Under the pieces are notes generated by a model that saw only the letters and a list, made by a program, of their open reading frames with translations, made no database searches and was not told where the DNA came from. A stretch of 64,000 nucleotides of DNA. It comes from Arthrobacter sp. zg-Y844. Lineage in GTDB: Bacteria; Actinomycetota; Actinomycetes; Actinomycetales; Micrococcaceae. Location of the stretch: positions 1 to 64,000 of the forward strand of contig NZ_JANFLS010000001.1 of the NCBI RefSeq assembly GCF_024385465.1, written 5' to 3'. The position numbers were made by a program, and so were the translations under genes. Position 1 is the first letter of the stretch; each line of letters opens with the position of its first letter. Positions 1 to 9,866 of this stretch are shown piece by piece.

Positions 1-434
1 CCTTTTCTTCTTCGCTGCAATGTTTTATATCTTATTCCATTCCGGCGTTATTTGCAATTCGCGGTTTCCCTTGTCGGGAGCCCGTGAAAGGCGTTTTCCG
101 CCGTTCCGGACCCAGCATCCAACGGAGTCTTTTCCACCGGCCCCGCGAAGGGCGCGCACTGGTTGGACTCTGTTTTTTGTTGGGGTTTGGCCGCCATGCT
201 CGGGCGCTTTTCCAGCGTCCCGGCCGCGGCGACTCATGTAACTCTACACATCGCTTCCGGTCCTTGCAAACCGGATCGAAGTGACCTGCCGCACTGGGCC
301 CGGGAACAGTTTTCCGTCCCCTGCCCTGCAACCGATGTTTCCATTTTAGGACTGTCCCGCTGCCCCCATGCAAGCCCGCAGCCGGTTTTCCTCGTCACAC
401 CCGCGCGGACAGCTCCGGGCCGGAATCTCCTTCG
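1..434. other. Non-coding stretch, no supported gene
   Basis: This stretch lies downstream of the MBL hydrolase gene. The first 60 bases are AT-rich compared with the rest of the window. The short open frames here overlap each other on both strands, have no ribosome binding site and resemble nothing I know. I see no tRNA, clear terminator or repeat. Confidence 0.5.
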
Positions 435-1223
435 TCAGCTGCCGTTCCGCAGATAGGCGAGCTGCGCGGCCACCGAAAGTTCCGCCGCCCGGCGGACGTT
501 CGCCGGCACATCGGAGTAGACCAAGTCAGCGATCTCCCCCGCGCCGGCGTCCGGCCCGGCTTGTGCCAGGGCTGCCCGGATCTGTTCCAACCTTTCTTCT
601 CGGTGGTCGCGGTAGGTCAGGACCAGGGAACTAAGGTCCGCCTGGACCGGTCCGTGTCCGGGAAGGACCATGGCCGGTCCAAGGTTGGAGAGCATATCCA
701 GTGTGTCCAGGTAATCGCCGAGGTTTCCGTCCGGATAGTCCAGCACGGTAGTACCCCGCCCCAGGATGGTGTCCCCCGTCAGGACGGAACCGTTGGCGCC
801 GTCGTCGGGAAGCCAGAAGCACACCGAATCGGACGTGTGGCCCGGAGCCGCAAGGACCCGGATGTCCACACCTGCAGCGGAGATCTCTTCATCAGCCGCC
901 AGTGGTTTGCCCGACACACAGAAAGCGGGATCGAAGGCCCGCACCGGAGCGCCGGTCAGTTCGGCGAACCGCCGGCTGGCCTCCGTGTGATCGGAATGCC
1001 GGTGGGTGATGAGCACCAGCTCCACGGTTCCGGCATCCGCCAGGGCCTGCAGGTGCTGCTCGTCCCGGGGGCCCGGGTCCACCACCACCGTGCTTCCGGA
1101 TCCGGGGGCAGCCACAATGTAGCTGTTGGTACCGTCCAGCGACATGGGACCCGGGTTCGGCGCCAGCCTTACGCGGGTCAGGTCACTGCTGCGGACCACT
1201 CCGGACTCCGGAAGCATTGGCAT
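435..1223 (-). CDS. MBL-fold metallo-hydrolase (beta-lactamase-like, LACTB2 type)
   Basis: A 262-residue single-domain metallo-beta-lactamase-fold protein. The metal-binding signature HxHxDH is at residues 74-79 (HRHSDH), with further ligands His129 (APGHTSD), Asp151 (TGDTILG) and His190 (PGHGP), so a complete di-zinc site is present. The length and the C-terminal helical segment with HREER resemble LACTB2/glyoxalase-II-like hydrolases, some of which are ribonucleases. The substrate cannot be read from sequence. The gene starts 7 bases after the ilvE stop, so it is probably the last gene of a leuB-ilvE-MBL transcript. It has no signal peptide and is likely cytoplasmic. Family call firm, role unknown. 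Confidence 0.85.
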   Translation of the reverse strand: MPMLPESGVVRSSDLTRVRLAPNPGPMSLDGTNSYIVAAPGSGSTVVVDPGPRDEQHLQALADAGTVELVLITHRHSDHTEASRRFAELTGAPVRAFDPAFCVSGKPLAADEEISAAGVDIRVLAAPGHTSDSVCFWLPDDGANGSVLTGDTILGRGTTVLDYPDGNLGDYLDTLDMLSNLGPAMVLPGHGPVQADLSSLVLTYRDHREERLEQIRAALAQAGPDAGAGEIADLVYSDVPANVRRAAELSVAAQLAYLRNGS

Positions 1224-1230
1224 GTTTGTC

Positions 1231-2337
1231 CTAGGCCAGGCGGGTCAGCCAGCCGTGGGTATCCTCCACGGTGCCGGTCTGGATGCCGAGCAGCTGCTCG
1301 CGGATGGACATGGTGACCTCGCCGGGCTTGGAGTCGGCGGAGCCAATGACCTCGTCCTCGGACTTCAGCTGGCCGATCGGGGTAATGACGGCAGCCGTAC
1401 CGCAGGCGAACACCTCGGTGATCTCGCCGGAGGCAATGCCCTCGCGCCATTCGTCCAGGGTGATCTTGCGTTCCTGGACGTCCATGCCGCGGTCGCGGCC
1501 CAGCTGCAGCACGGACGAGCGGGTAATACCGTGCAGGATGGTGCCGGACAGGGCCGGCGTGACCAGACGGCCGTCCTTGAAGACGAAGAAGACGTTCATG
1601 CCGCCCAGTTCTTCAACGGCGTTGTCATTGAATTCGTCCAGGAACAGCACCTGCTTGCAGCCGTTCGCTTCGCCTTCCATCTGGGCAATGAGCGACGCCG
1701 CGTAGTTGCCGCCGCACTTGGCTTCCCCGGTGCCGCCGCGGCCTGCGCGGGCGTACTTGGAGGAGAGCCAGATGGATACAGGCTTCAATTCCCCGCCGAA
1801 GTAATTTCCGGCCGGGGAGGCGATGACCCGGTAGGAGACTTCACGGGCCGGGCGAACGCCAAGGAAGGCCTCCGTGGCGATCATGAAGGGACGCAGGTAC
1901 AGCGCGGCACCGTCGCCGTCGGGGATCCAGTCCTGGTCCAGTGCCACCAGCTGGCGGATGGACTCCAGGAAAAGTTCCTCGGGCAGTTCGGGCAGGGCAA
2001 GCCGGCGGGCGGAAAGGTTCAGGCGGGCTGCGTTGGCCTCCGGACGGAAGCTCACCACTGAACCGTCGGCATGGCGGTAGACCTTCAGGCCCTCGAAAAT
2101 CTCCTGGCCGTAGTGCAGCACGCCGGCGGCAGGATCAATGGAGATGGGACCGTAGGGCTCAATCCGAGCGTTCTGCCACTCCTGCTCGCCGGACTCCCCC
2201 GCCTTCCAGTCAATGACGGCGGTGTGATCCGTGAAGTAGTCGCCGAACCCGGGGTTTGCCAGGATGGCTGCACGCTCGGCGGCGAGCTTGGGATTGCTGG
2301 AAAGCTCCTGGGAAAACTCCAGTGCGCTGACGGTCAT
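1231..2337 (-). CDS. ilvE: Branched-chain amino acid aminotransferase
   Basis: A 368-residue class IV (fold-type IV) PLP aminotransferase. It makes the last step of leucine, isoleucine and valine synthesis, transferring the amino group from glutamate to the branched 2-oxo acids, and runs in reverse for breakdown. The PLP lysine is Lys207 in the motif [10 protein letters not shown], and a further family motif is [11 protein letters not shown] near residue 75. The length matches the longer bacterial/mitochondrial BCAT type rather than the roughly 310-residue enteric IlvE. It lies 61 bases downstream of leuB, with the MBL gene behind it. The cytoplasmic pathway genes ilvB, ilvN, ilvC and ilvD are 12-17 kb away on the same strand. 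Confidence 0.95.
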   Translation of the reverse strand: MTVSALEFSQELSSNPKLAAERAAILANPGFGDYFTDHTAVIDWKAGESGEQEWQNARIEPYGPISIDPAAGVLHYGQEIFEGLKVYRHADGSVVSFRPEANAARLNLSARRLALPELPEELFLESIRQLVALDQDWIPDGDGAALYLRPFMIATEAFLGVRPAREVSYRVIASPAGNYFGGELKPVSIWLSSKYARAGRGGTGEAKCGGNYAASLIAQMEGEANGCKQVLFLDEFNDNAVEELGGMNVFFVFKDGRLVTPALSGTILHGITRSSVLQLGRDRGMDVQERKITLDEWREGIASGEITEVFACGTAAVITPIGQLKSEDEVIGSADSKPGEVTMSIREQLLGIQTGTVEDTHGWLTRLA

Positions 2338-2398
2338 GATTCCTCCACTGTGAACGGCAAAAGCCCGTTCTACGACTGCTTATTGGCTATGCACGAGC

Positions 2399-3463
2399 TT
2401 ATGACACCGCGGTGGCAATGGCATCGCCGACCTCAGCGGTGGAACGCCGCGTTCCGTCCCTGCCGGCGAGGTCTTTCTCCACTGCCCGTTCCACTCTGGC
2501 CGCTTCTTCGTGGAAGCCCAGATGCTGCAGCAGGAGCGCGGCAGAAAGAATGGCTGCGGTCGGGTCGGCCTTCTGCTGCCCGGCAATATCGGGAGCGGAG
2601 CCGTGGACCGGCTCGAACATGGAGGGGAAGGTCCGGTCCATGTTGATGTTTCCGGAGGCCGCCAGGCCGATCCCGCCGGTGATCGCCGCTGCGAGGTCCG
2701 TGATGATGTCGCCGAACAAATTGTCGGTGACAATCACGTCGAAGCGTGACGGATCGCTCACCATAAAGATCGTTGCGGCATCCACGTGCAGGTAGTCATG
2801 CGTCACCTCCGGGAACTCGGCGGCCACCTTCTCCACGGTGCGCTTCCAGAGCCTGCCCGCATTCACCAGCACGTTGTGCTTGTGGACCAGGGTCAGGTGG
2901 CGGCGCGGCCGGGCAGCGGCCCGACGGAAGGCGTCGCGCACTACCCGTTCCACGCCGTACGCGGTGTTCAGGGATACCTCGGTGGCGATTTCCTGCGGGG
3001 TGCCCTCCCGCAGCACTCCCCCGTTGCCGGCGTACGGTCCCTCGGTACCTTCGCGCACCACAACGAAGTCCACGTTGCCCGGAGCAGAAAGCGGGCTGTG
3101 CACACCCGGGTACAGGCGGGACGGCCGCAGGTTGACGTAGTGGTCCAGGCTGAACCGCAGCTTCAGCAGCAGTTCGCGTTCTATCAGGCCCGACGGGACG
3201 AGCGTGTCCCCCGGTGCGGCACCCACGGCACCGAACAGGATGGCATCGTGCCCCTTGAGCGCTTCCAGTGTGTGCTCCGGAAGCGTCTCGCCGGTTTCCA
3301 GCCAGTGCTCCGCTCCCAGCGGGTATTCCGTCAGCTCAAACCGGACGGGGCTGCCGCCGGTAACCGCCAGCAGCACCTTCACTGCTTCGGCGGTGACTTC
3401 GGGGCCAATCCCGTCGCCGGGGATGACGGCCAGGGAAATGGTTCGGGGTGTGTCTTCGCTCAT
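2399..3463 (-). CDS. leuB: 3-isopropylmalate dehydrogenase
   Basis: A 354-residue isocitrate/isopropylmalate dehydrogenase family enzyme that oxidises and decarboxylates 3-isopropylmalate to 2-oxoisocaproate in leucine synthesis, using NAD. The N-terminal motif [12 protein letters not shown] and the metal-binding region [14 protein letters not shown] are present, as is the C-terminal NAD-binding stretch [13 protein letters not shown] chose ATG 3463 (MSEDTPRT) because the family homology begins there and AGGATGG lies just upstream. A second in-frame ATG at 3472 is possible. The reading frame stays open to 3679, but that extension is Arg- and Pro-rich and unlike the family. It heads the leuB-ilvE-MBL group. 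Confidence 0.94.
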   Translation of the reverse strand: MSEDTPRTISLAVIPGDGIGPEVTAEAVKVLLAVTGGSPVRFELTEYPLGAEHWLETGETLPEHTLEALKGHDAILFGAVGAAPGDTLVPSGLIERELLLKLRFSLDHYVNLRPSRLYPGVHSPLSAPGNVDFVVVREGTEGPYAGNGGVLREGTPQEIATEVSLNTAYGVERVVRDAFRRAAARPRRHLTLVHKHNVLVNAGRLWKRTVEKVAAEFPEVTHDYLHVDAATIFMVSDPSRFDVIVTDNLFGDIITDLAAAITGGIGLAASGNINMDRTFPSMFEPVHGSAPDIAGQQKADPTAAILSAALLLQHLGFHEEAARVERAVEKDLAGRDGTRRSTAEVGDAIATAVS

Positions 3464-3609
3464 GCTGCCCATCCTAGGAAACTGGTCCAGATACCGGGCA
3501 ACCCGTCCCGCATCGTGGACACCCGGGACGGACCTCCGGGACGTCACCCCCGGGAGTTCAACCCGCAGTATGACGCGCGGACGCCCGAACACCCCTAAAG
3601 TTGGTTTCC

Positions 3610-4800
3610 ATGCTCGTACACCGACGACTCTATGCCTGGCTGCAGGCGAACTCCGGGAAAGTGAACTTCTGGCAGGCAATCGCTGCCACGCTCATCTTCG
3701 CCGTCCCCTTCCTGCTGACGGGAGGAGGACAAAACGTCGAGTTCTTCCTGTCCGCGGCCATCTGCATGAGCCTGGCCTGGCGCCGCAGCCGCCCGGTGGC
3801 GGCAGCCGCCGTCCAAGCCGCCGCCTGTGTCCTCCAGCTTTTCCTGGTCCCGGTCACCGGTCTGCCGGCAGACATCTTCGTTCTGGTCACTGTGTATTCC
3901 CTGGCTGCCTTCGCCCCGCGCTGGGCGAGCATTGCCGGGCTGGCCCTGGCCGCCATCGGCGGGGCACTCTTCCTGATCCGGTATATCTTCCCCGACATCG
4001 CCGGGGAGGGCATTTCCGTCATCGCCGTCATCGACCTCGTCGCCGTCGAAGCGGTGGTCCTGGTGGCATGGACGTTCGGCGACCTGACCCGCACCCGGCG
4101 GCTGGCCGTGCAGGCCCTCCAGGACCGCGCGCATCGGCTCGAAGTTGAACGCCAACAGGAACGTGAACTCGCCGCCGCCGATGAACGCAGCCACATCGCC
4201 CGCGAAATGCACGACATCGTGGCGCACTCGCTGTCCGTGATCATCACCCAGGCCGACGGCGCCCGGTATGCGAGCGCCGAGGACCCGGACATCGCGCCGA
4301 AGACGCTGGGCGTCATTGCAGAGACCGGCCGAAGTTCCCTGCGGGAGATGCGCCGACTGCTTGGCGTACTGCGCGGCGACGAAGCCGCCTCTACCCGTCC
4401 CCTCCCTTCCCTCGCCGACATCGACGAACTGCTTGAGTCCGTTCAACGGGGCGGGCTGGAAGCCGCCTTCAGCGTTACCGGTACGCCGCGGCGCGCCTTG
4501 CCGCCGGGGGCGGAGCTTACCGCTTATCGGGTGATCCAGGAGTCGCTCACCAACGTGCTCAAGCACGCCGGCCCGCGGGCGCGTGCCGACGTGGCCCTGC
4601 GGTGGACCCCTGCCGGACTGGAACTGGATGTCCACGACGACGGGCTGGGCGCGGCGTCGGCCCTGCACGACGACGGCGCCGGGCAGGGCATCAAGGGCAT
4701 GGCAGAGCGGCTGTCCCTCTACGATGGAACGTTGAAGGCCGCCCCTGCGGCCGGCGGAGGATTCCGCATTGAAGCATTCATTCCCTACACGGAGGCCTAG
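3610..4800 (+). CDS. NarL-family sensor histidine kinase
   Basis: A 396-residue membrane sensor kinase. About five hydrophobic segments fill residues 15-150, followed by a coiled region and a HisKA_3 dimerisation domain with the phosphoacceptor in [10 protein letters not shown]. The ATP-binding domain has the N-box [15 protein letters not shown] and the G-box DDGLG. There is no sizeable extracellular sensor domain, so the signal is probably sensed in the membrane. ATG 3610 was chosen; a TTG at 3601 is in frame. No clear ribosome site is visible. The partner response regulator starts 5 bases downstream. Context suggests a cell-envelope or drug-stress system that may control the following ABC exporter, but this is inference. 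Confidence 0.92.
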   Translation: MLVHRRLYAWLQANSGKVNFWQAIAATLIFAVPFLLTGGGQNVEFFLSAAICMSLAWRRSRPVAAAAVQAAACVLQLFLVPVTGLPADIFVLVTVYSLAAFAPRWASIAGLALAAIGGALFLIRYIFPDIAGEGISVIAVIDLVAVEAVVLVAWTFGDLTRTRRLAVQALQDRAHRLEVERQQERELAAADERSHIAREMHDIVAHSLSVIITQADGARYASAEDPDIAPKTLGVIAETGRSSLREMRRLLGVLRGDEAASTRPLPSLADIDELLESVQRGGLEAAFSVTGTPRRALPPGAELTAYRVIQESLTNVLKHAGPRARADVALRWTPAGLELDVHDDGLGAASALHDDGAGQGIKGMAERLSLYDGTLKAAPAAGGGFRIEAFIPYTEA

Positions 4801-4805
4801 CCACA

Positions 4806-5528
4806 GTGCCGGATTCCCCCTGGACTGCAGCGTCCGACCCGTCCACCGAGCCCGCAGCCCCCATCCGGGTACTCCTCGTTGATGACCAGCAGCTGGTGCG
4901 CGGCGGGTTCCGGATGCTGATCAATTCCCAGCCCGACCTCAAGGTTGTTGCCGAAGCCGGTAACGGGCGGGAGGCGCTGGCCGCGCTGGCAGCCGTGTCC
5001 GCCGACGTCGTACTGATGGACGTCCGTATGCCCGGGATGGACGGCATCGAAGCCACCTCCCGGATTCTGGACGGCGACACCGGCAGCAAACCCAAGGTCG
5101 TAGTCCTGACCACCTTCGACCTGGATGAATACGCGCTCACCGCTATCCAGGCCGGAGCCAGCGGATTCCTCCTGAAGGACGCACCGCCCGAGGAACTCCT
5201 GGAGGCCATCCGGACCGTGTACCGCGGGGACGCCGTCATTGCACCGTCTACTACGCGCCGCCTCCTGAACCACGTCGCTCCCCTGCTGCGCACGGCCGGT
5301 GCGCCGGGCAGCCGGCATGCCGACGCCGTCGCCTCCCTGACCCCGCGCGAACACGAGGTGTTCACCCTGATTGCGCAGGGCCTGTCCAATCCGGAAATCG
5401 CCGCGAAGCTGTACCTGTCCGAAGCGACCGTGAAAACCCACGTGGGGCATATCCTGGCCAAGCTGGAGGCCCGGGACCGGGTACAGGCCGTGGTCATTGC
5501 CTACGAGACGGGGATTGTCGCACCCTAG
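4806..5528 (+). CDS. LuxR/NarL-family response regulator
   Basis: A 240-residue two-component response regulator. The receiver domain covers residues 19-140, with the acidic pair in VDDQQ near residue 26 and the phosphorylated Asp72 in LMDVRMPG. The C-terminal LuxR-type helix-turn-helix (about residues 176-235) starts with the usual LTPREHEV and contains LSNPEIAAKL and SEATVKTHV. It uses a GTG start at 4806, five bases after the kinase stop, so translation is probably coupled. Its targets are unknown; the YjbR-like gene and ABC genes directly downstream are the obvious candidates. Confidence 0.94.
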   Translation: MPDSPWTAASDPSTEPAAPIRVLLVDDQQLVRGGFRMLINSQPDLKVVAEAGNGREALAALAAVSADVVLMDVRMPGMDGIEATSRILDGDTGSKPKVVVLTTFDLDEYALTAIQAGASGFLLKDAPPEELLEAIRTVYRGDAVIAPSTTRRLLNHVAPLLRTAGAPGSRHADAVASLTPREHEVFTLIAQGLSNPEIAAKLYLSEATVKTHVGHILAKLEARDRVQAVVIAYETGIVAP

Positions 5529-5532
5529 GGAG

Positions 5533-5847
5533 ATGGTCACGGTCGACGACGTTCGCTCCATCTGTCTCTCCCTCCCGGGCGTGACGGAGCGCCTTAGCTG
5601 GAAGCAGCCGGCCTGGTTCGCCCGTACCCTGATGGCCCGGATGTGGGAGGACGGTGTCCTGACCGTGAAGAGCGCCGAACGCGAGGCGCTGGCGGCGCTG
5701 CAGCCGGACCTGTTCTATTGGACGCCGCACCACAACCGGTCCCCCTTGCTCCTCCTGGCCCGGCTGGAGCATCTGCCTCCGGATGAGCTGTCCGAGCTGC
5801 TCCGCGAGTCCTACCGGCTGGCCGGCCCCCTTCCACCCACGGTATGA
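5533..5847 (+). CDS. YjbR/MmcQ-like small protein
   Basis: A 104-residue protein resembling the MmcQ/YjbR (CyaY-like fold, DUF419) family, seen in the opening VRSICLSLPGV, the aromatic positions WKQPAWFAR and the C-terminal LEHLPPDELSELLRESYRL. Members are small cytoplasmic proteins with a proposed DNA-binding role that is not well established. I took ATG 5533, which has AGGGAG just upstream and begins 4 bases after the response regulator stop. An upstream extension to 5497 would overlap that gene and adds a non-conserved arginine-rich tail. It is probably the third gene of the two-component operon. Confidence 0.8.
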   Translation: MVTVDDVRSICLSLPGVTERLSWKQPAWFARTLMARMWEDGVLTVKSAEREALAALQPDLFYWTPHHNRSPLLLLARLEHLPPDELSELLRESYRLAGPLPPTV

Positions 5848-5914
5848 GACGCTGAGAAAAATGACCTCCTGCCCTCCGATGTAACCGCATCCGCCTCGGC
5901 AATACTGTGGCGGT

Positions 5915-6685
5915 ATGACATCACTTGCACAGCATTCCCCTGCGGCCGGCGCCGGAAAACCGCGTCTGGCCGCCGCCGCACAGCTCCTGAACAAGACCTA
6001 CGGAACCGGCGACACCCGCGTCCACGCCCTGAAGGACGTGGACGTCAGTTTCGAAACCGGTACGTTCACCGCCATCATGGGCCCCTCCGGCTCCGGCAAA
6101 TCCACACTGATGCACTGCCTCGCGGGCCTGGACACTTCAGACTCGGGCCGTATCTGGGTAGGCGGCACCGAAATCACCGGTCTGAAGGACGCCGATCTCA
6201 CCCGCCTGCGCCGCGACAGCGTGGGATTCGTGTTCCAGTCCTTCAACCTGGTGCCCACACTGACCGCGGAGCAGAACATCACGTTGCCGGTCTCCCTGGC
6301 CAACGGCACCGTGGACCGTGAATGGCTGGACTTCATCACCGAAACCCTCGGCCTGCGGGACCGGCTTCGGCACCGCCCCCACGAGCTTTCCGGCGGGCAG
6401 CAGCAGCGCGTGGCCGTGGCCCGGGCCCTCCTGACCCGCCCGCATGTCCTCTTCGGCGACGAACCCACCGGCAACCTGGATTCCAAGTCCGGTGCCGAAG
6501 TACTCTCGCTCCTTCGCCGCTCCACCAAGGAGTTCGGCCAGAGCATCATCATGGTGACGCACGACCCCGTGGCCGCTTCCTACGCTGACCGCGTGGTCCT
6601 GATGAACGACGGCGAGCTGGTCGGGGAACTGGCGCAGCCGACCCCCGAGTCCGTGCTCGCCGCCCTCACCCAGCTGGGGGCATAA
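5915..6685 (+). CDS. ABC transporter ATP-binding protein (MacB/LolD type)
   Basis: A 256-residue ATPase subunit. Walker A is GPSGSGKST (residues 56-64), the signature is LSGGQQQR and Walker B is VLFGDEPT, followed by the family-typical GNLDSKSG and the H-loop VTHD. The FNLVPTL Q-loop region is characteristic of the MacB/LolD/FtsE group, which powers FtsX-type permeases in export of peptides, lipoproteins or drugs, or in mechanotransmission. The permease is encoded 2 bases downstream. A -10-like TACTGT ends six bases before the ATG, so the message may be leaderless. It could be under the upstream two-component pair. Substrate unknown. Confidence 0.95.
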   Translation: MTSLAQHSPAAGAGKPRLAAAAQLLNKTYGTGDTRVHALKDVDVSFETGTFTAIMGPSGSGKSTLMHCLAGLDTSDSGRIWVGGTEITGLKDADLTRLRRDSVGFVFQSFNLVPTLTAEQNITLPVSLANGTVDREWLDFITETLGLRDRLRHRPHELSGGQQQRVAVARALLTRPHVLFGDEPTGNLDSKSGAEVLSLLRRSTKEFGQSIIMVTHDPVAASYADRVVLMNDGELVGELAQPTPESVLAALTQLGA

Positions 6686-6687
6686 GC

Positions 6688-9189
6688 ATGCTGCAGGTAG
6701 CCCTGGCGCAGGTGCGCCTGAATGCCCGGCGGTTCATCGCCGTTTCCCTGGCGGTGCTGATTGCCGTCGGCTTCCTCACCGCCACCCTCATCATCAATTC
6801 CTCGTCCAAGGCCTCGCTGACGCAGAGCGTCGGCGAGGCGTACCGGAACGCCGATCTGCTCGTCACCAGCGATATGTACAGTGCGGACGCGGCCGTATTG
6901 GATGAAGACACCGCCGCCCTGGTCCGGGAGACCCCCGGCGTGGAGGGTATCTACGCGGCCCGGCAGACCTACGTCGCCTTCGGCAAGGACCTGAACGTCG
7001 CCCAGCTGGGCAACACCTCGGAGCACGCGGACCTCTTCCCCGTGGACGTACTCCAGGGAACGCTCCCGGTCGCCGACAACGAAGTAGCCGTGGACAAGGA
7101 CACCGCCGAGCGCCAGGAGCTGACCGAGGGGTCGGTGCTACCCCTCACCGCCTTTATCGATGACCCCGCAGGTGAGCAACAAACGGCCGAGCTCACGGTC
7201 ACTGCCCTGGTGTCCGCGTCCAAGGACCCGCAGCTCATGGGAACCCCGCAGCTGTATTCAACCTCTGCCACGGCGGCTGAGTTCGGTGAGCCCGGGTCCG
7301 GTTTCACCAGCATCCAGGTGGCACTGGCCGACGGCGCCTCAGTGGAGGACGTCCGCGCAGCACTGCAGCAGGACATCAGCGGCCTGGAGGGTGTGTACGT
7401 CCGCACCGCGCAGGAACAGACGGACGCTGTGGTTGCCTCCTTCACCGGAGGGGAGAACATCCTCACCACCATCCTGCTGGCCTTCGCTGCCGTAGCCCTG
7501 CTGGTCTGTGCCCTGGTGGTCTCCAATACCTTCTCGGTGCTGGTGGCCCAGCGCACGCGGGAACTCGCCCTCCTCCGGTGCATTGGCGCCGCCCGCTCGC
7601 AGATCCGCCGCTCCGTCATCGTGGAAGCACTGATCGTTGGCATCGTGGCGTCAGTTGCCGGAGTCCTCGCAGCCATTGCACTCGTTGGCGGCATTATCGC
7701 CTACCTGAAGAACATCCCGGAGAGCGGCTTCGCAACACTGTCGGTCTCCCCCCTGGCCGTTGTCGCCGGGCTGGGTGTCGGCATCGCGCTGACAGTCCTG
7801 GCCTCGCTGGTTCCGGCACGCGCCGCCACGACCGTTGCACCTCTGGCAGCCCTGCGTCCGGCGGACGACGTCCGTGCAGGAACTCGACGTGGACGCGTCC
7901 GCCTGGGCATCGGGTTGGTACTGCTGGCGGTCGGCGCCGCACTGCTGGCCGTCGGCGCGGTAAAAGGGAACCTGCTCATTGCCTTGCCCGGCGGGATGCT
8001 CAGCTTCGTGGGCGTGCTGATGTGCGCCACGTTGTTTGTTCCGTCCCTGGTGCGCACCGTCGGCAGGATCGCGGCGCCGTTGGGTGTGCCGGGCAAGCTG
8101 GCGGCCCTCAACGCCGTCCGCAACCCCCAGCGCACCTCCGCCACTTCCTCCGCCCTGCTGATCGGCGTCACCCTGGTGACCATGATGATGACCGGCGCTG
8201 CGACCGTCCGGACCTCCCTGGACGGTGTGCTGGCGGCGGAATACCCGGTTGATGTCAGCATCAGCGGTCCCATCGACGACTCGCCGTTCACCTCCACCGA
8301 CGAGGACGCGGCCCGTGCCGTGAAGGGTGTGCAGGAAGCGGTACTGGTGCCTCCGGCCGGCATGACCGAGACGGAGTACGGACCGTACGGTGTCTATGCC
8401 CTGGACCCTGCCGACGCCGCGAAGGTGCTGCAGGATTCCACCCTGGTACTGGAGCCAGGCGTCATCCTGATGCCGCAGGGAACCACGGAGAAAACCCTTA
8501 CGGTTCAAGGAGCGGCCAAGAGCGTCGAACTGAAGGTGGTGGTCTCGGACAGCAGCCAGCTGCAGCCGCTGATCAGCAGCGAGACTGCCGAAACCCTCGG
8601 CGGTCTGCCGGCGGCGGAAGCGGATACCTATCCTGTGCAGCCGCAGCTGTGGCTGACCGTGGCGGACGGCCTGAACACCAACGAGCTGATGGACCTGCGC
8701 ACCGACCTTGCCGCGGCGGTGGACGTGGAGGACTACGCCGTCTCGGGCTCGGCCATTGAGCGGGGGGCTTTTGAACAGATCATCAACGTCCTGCTGATGG
8801 TGGTCACCGGGCTGCTGGGAGTGGCAGTGGTGATTGCCCTGGTGGGTGTGGCCAACACCCTCTCCCTGTCCGTCCTGGAACGCACCCGTGAGTCCTCGCT
8901 GCTGCGCGCATTGGGCCTGACCCGCGGACAGCTGCGCGGCATGCTTGCCCTGGAGGCCGTGCTGATTGCCGGTGTGGCCGCCCTGATGGGCAGCATCCTG
9001 GGCTCACTGTACGGCTGGTTGGGAGCGGAATCCGCGCTGGGTTCCTTCACCACTGTGGCACTGTCGCTGCCCTGGCTGCAGCTGCTCGCCGTCCTGGCCG
9101 TGGCGCTCCTGGCGGGGTTGGCTGCGTCGGTGCTTCCCGCCCGGCGTGCGGCCCGGCTCTCCCCCGTGGCCGGGCTGGCCGCGGACTAG
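6688..9189 (+). CDS. ABC transporter permease with two FtsX domains
   Basis: An 833-residue integral membrane permease. A first transmembrane helix at about residues 12-32 is followed by a large extracytoplasmic MacB-like domain. Then comes a three-helix FtsX domain (about 260-385) with the motif QRTRELALLRCIGA, two extra helices around 405-450, a second external domain, and a second FtsX domain at the C-terminus with the matching motif ERTRESSLLRALGL. This 10-helix layout is typical of actinobacterial DUF214-type permeases. It works with the ATPase encoded 2 bases upstream. Export of a lipid, peptide or drug is likely, but the substrate cannot be assigned. Confidence 0.93.
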   Translation: MLQVALAQVRLNARRFIAVSLAVLIAVGFLTATLIINSSSKASLTQSVGEAYRNADLLVTSDMYSADAAVLDEDTAALVRETPGVEGIYAARQTYVAFGKDLNVAQLGNTSEHADLFPVDVLQGTLPVADNEVAVDKDTAERQELTEGSVLPLTAFIDDPAGEQQTAELTVTALVSASKDPQLMGTPQLYSTSATAAEFGEPGSGFTSIQVALADGASVEDVRAALQQDISGLEGVYVRTAQEQTDAVVASFTGGENILTTILLAFAAVALLVCALVVSNTFSVLVAQRTRELALLRCIGAARSQIRRSVIVEALIVGIVASVAGVLAAIALVGGIIAYLKNIPESGFATLSVSPLAVVAGLGVGIALTVLASLVPARAATTVAPLAALRPADDVRAGTRRGRVRLGIGLVLLAVGAALLAVGAVKGNLLIALPGGMLSFVGVLMCATLFVPSLVRTVGRIAAPLGVPGKLAALNAVRNPQRTSATSSALLIGVTLVTMMMTGAATVRTSLDGVLAAEYPVDVSISGPIDDSPFTSTDEDAARAVKGVQEAVLVPPAGMTETEYGPYGVYALDPADAAKVLQDSTLVLEPGVILMPQGTTEKTLTVQGAAKSVELKVVVSDSSQLQPLISSETAETLGGLPAAEADTYPVQPQLWLTVADGLNTNELMDLRTDLAAAVDVEDYAVSGSAIERGAFEQIINVLLMVVTGLLGVAVVIALVGVANTLSLSVLERTRESSLLRALGLTRGQLRGMLALEAVLIAGVAALMGSILGSLYGWLGAESALGSFTTVALSLPWLQLLAVLAVALLAGLAASVLPARRAARLSPVAGLAAD

Positions 9190-9300
9190 CTCCTCGCGGT
9201 CCGGCCGCGGATCTGCAAGGATACTGAACAGGATGAATTACTAAGCAGGCTGATTTCAGCCGGCACGACGAGATGCATCCGGACGACGTGAGGAGAGCAC

Positions 9301-9813
9301 ATGCAGCAGTCACAGACGGAACACGAATCGCTGGCCGCCTACCTGGACGACCATCTGGTCGGGGCGGAAACGGGCGTCCGCCTTTTCACAGCCGCGCAGC
9401 GCACCTGGGAAGGATCCCCCTATGAGGAAACCTTCGCCCGGCTCGCGGAAGAGATCGCCGATGAACGCGACGAGCTGGAATCCCTGATCCATGCGCTGGG
9501 CTATTCGCGCAGCAAGGTGAAGGCGGCTGCGGCCATGGTGGGGGCTGCAGCAGGCAAGCTGGGTCCGCTGAATCCGCTCAGCACCGGCGGCGGCGCCACG
9601 GGGCAGCTGGAACTGGAATCCCTGCAGTCCCTGGTGCGGATGAAGGAATCCCTGTGGCGGACCCTGCTGGTGCTTTCCGCCACGGATCACCGGTTCAACA
9701 CGGCGCGGCTGCAGGAACTCACCGAGACCGCCCGACGTCAGCAGGAAGACGTGGCCGGCGTGATGGAACGCACCGCCGCGCAGCGGTTCCTCGGCTCCGC
9801 CGAATCCATCTGA
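9301..9813 (+). CDS. Hypothetical helical protein, ferritin-like pattern
   Basis: A 170-residue soluble protein that I do not recognise by name. It is almost entirely helical with several acidic stretches, for example EEIADERDELESLIHALGY. The repeated E/D-x-x-H-like spacing is reminiscent of ferritin-like bundles, and a central Gly/Ala-rich segment (about residues 80-100) separates two helical halves. A GAGGAGAGC ribosome site precedes ATG 9301. The gene stands alone between the ABC permease and a strong bidirectional terminator. No signal peptide or membrane helix is visible. The fold suggestion is weak. Confidence 0.7.
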   Translation: MQQSQTEHESLAAYLDDHLVGAETGVRLFTAAQRTWEGSPYEETFARLAEEIADERDELESLIHALGYSRSKVKAAAAMVGAAAGKLGPLNPLSTGGGATGQLELESLQSLVRMKESLWRTLLVLSATDHRFNTARLQELTETARRQQEDVAGVMERTAAQRFLGSAESI

Positions 9814-9827
9814 CCTGCCCAGGAACC

Positions 9828-9861
9828 AAAAACACCCCCGGCAACCGCCGGGGGTGTTTTT
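9828..9861. terminator. Bidirectional intrinsic terminator
   Basis: A 15-bp perfect stem (AAAAACACCCCCGGC, loop aacc) ends in a run of T on both strands. It sits between the convergent 9301 gene and metG and can stop transcription from both. Confidence 0.92.
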
Positions 9862-9866
9862 ATGTC

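Noticed and set aside
1-434. Several short overlapping frames
   Set aside because: No ribosome site, no similarity and mutual overlap on both strands.
3464-3679. N-terminal extension of leuB into the kinase promoter
   Set aside because: Not conserved, Arg/Pro-rich, and it overlaps the divergent kinase gene start.
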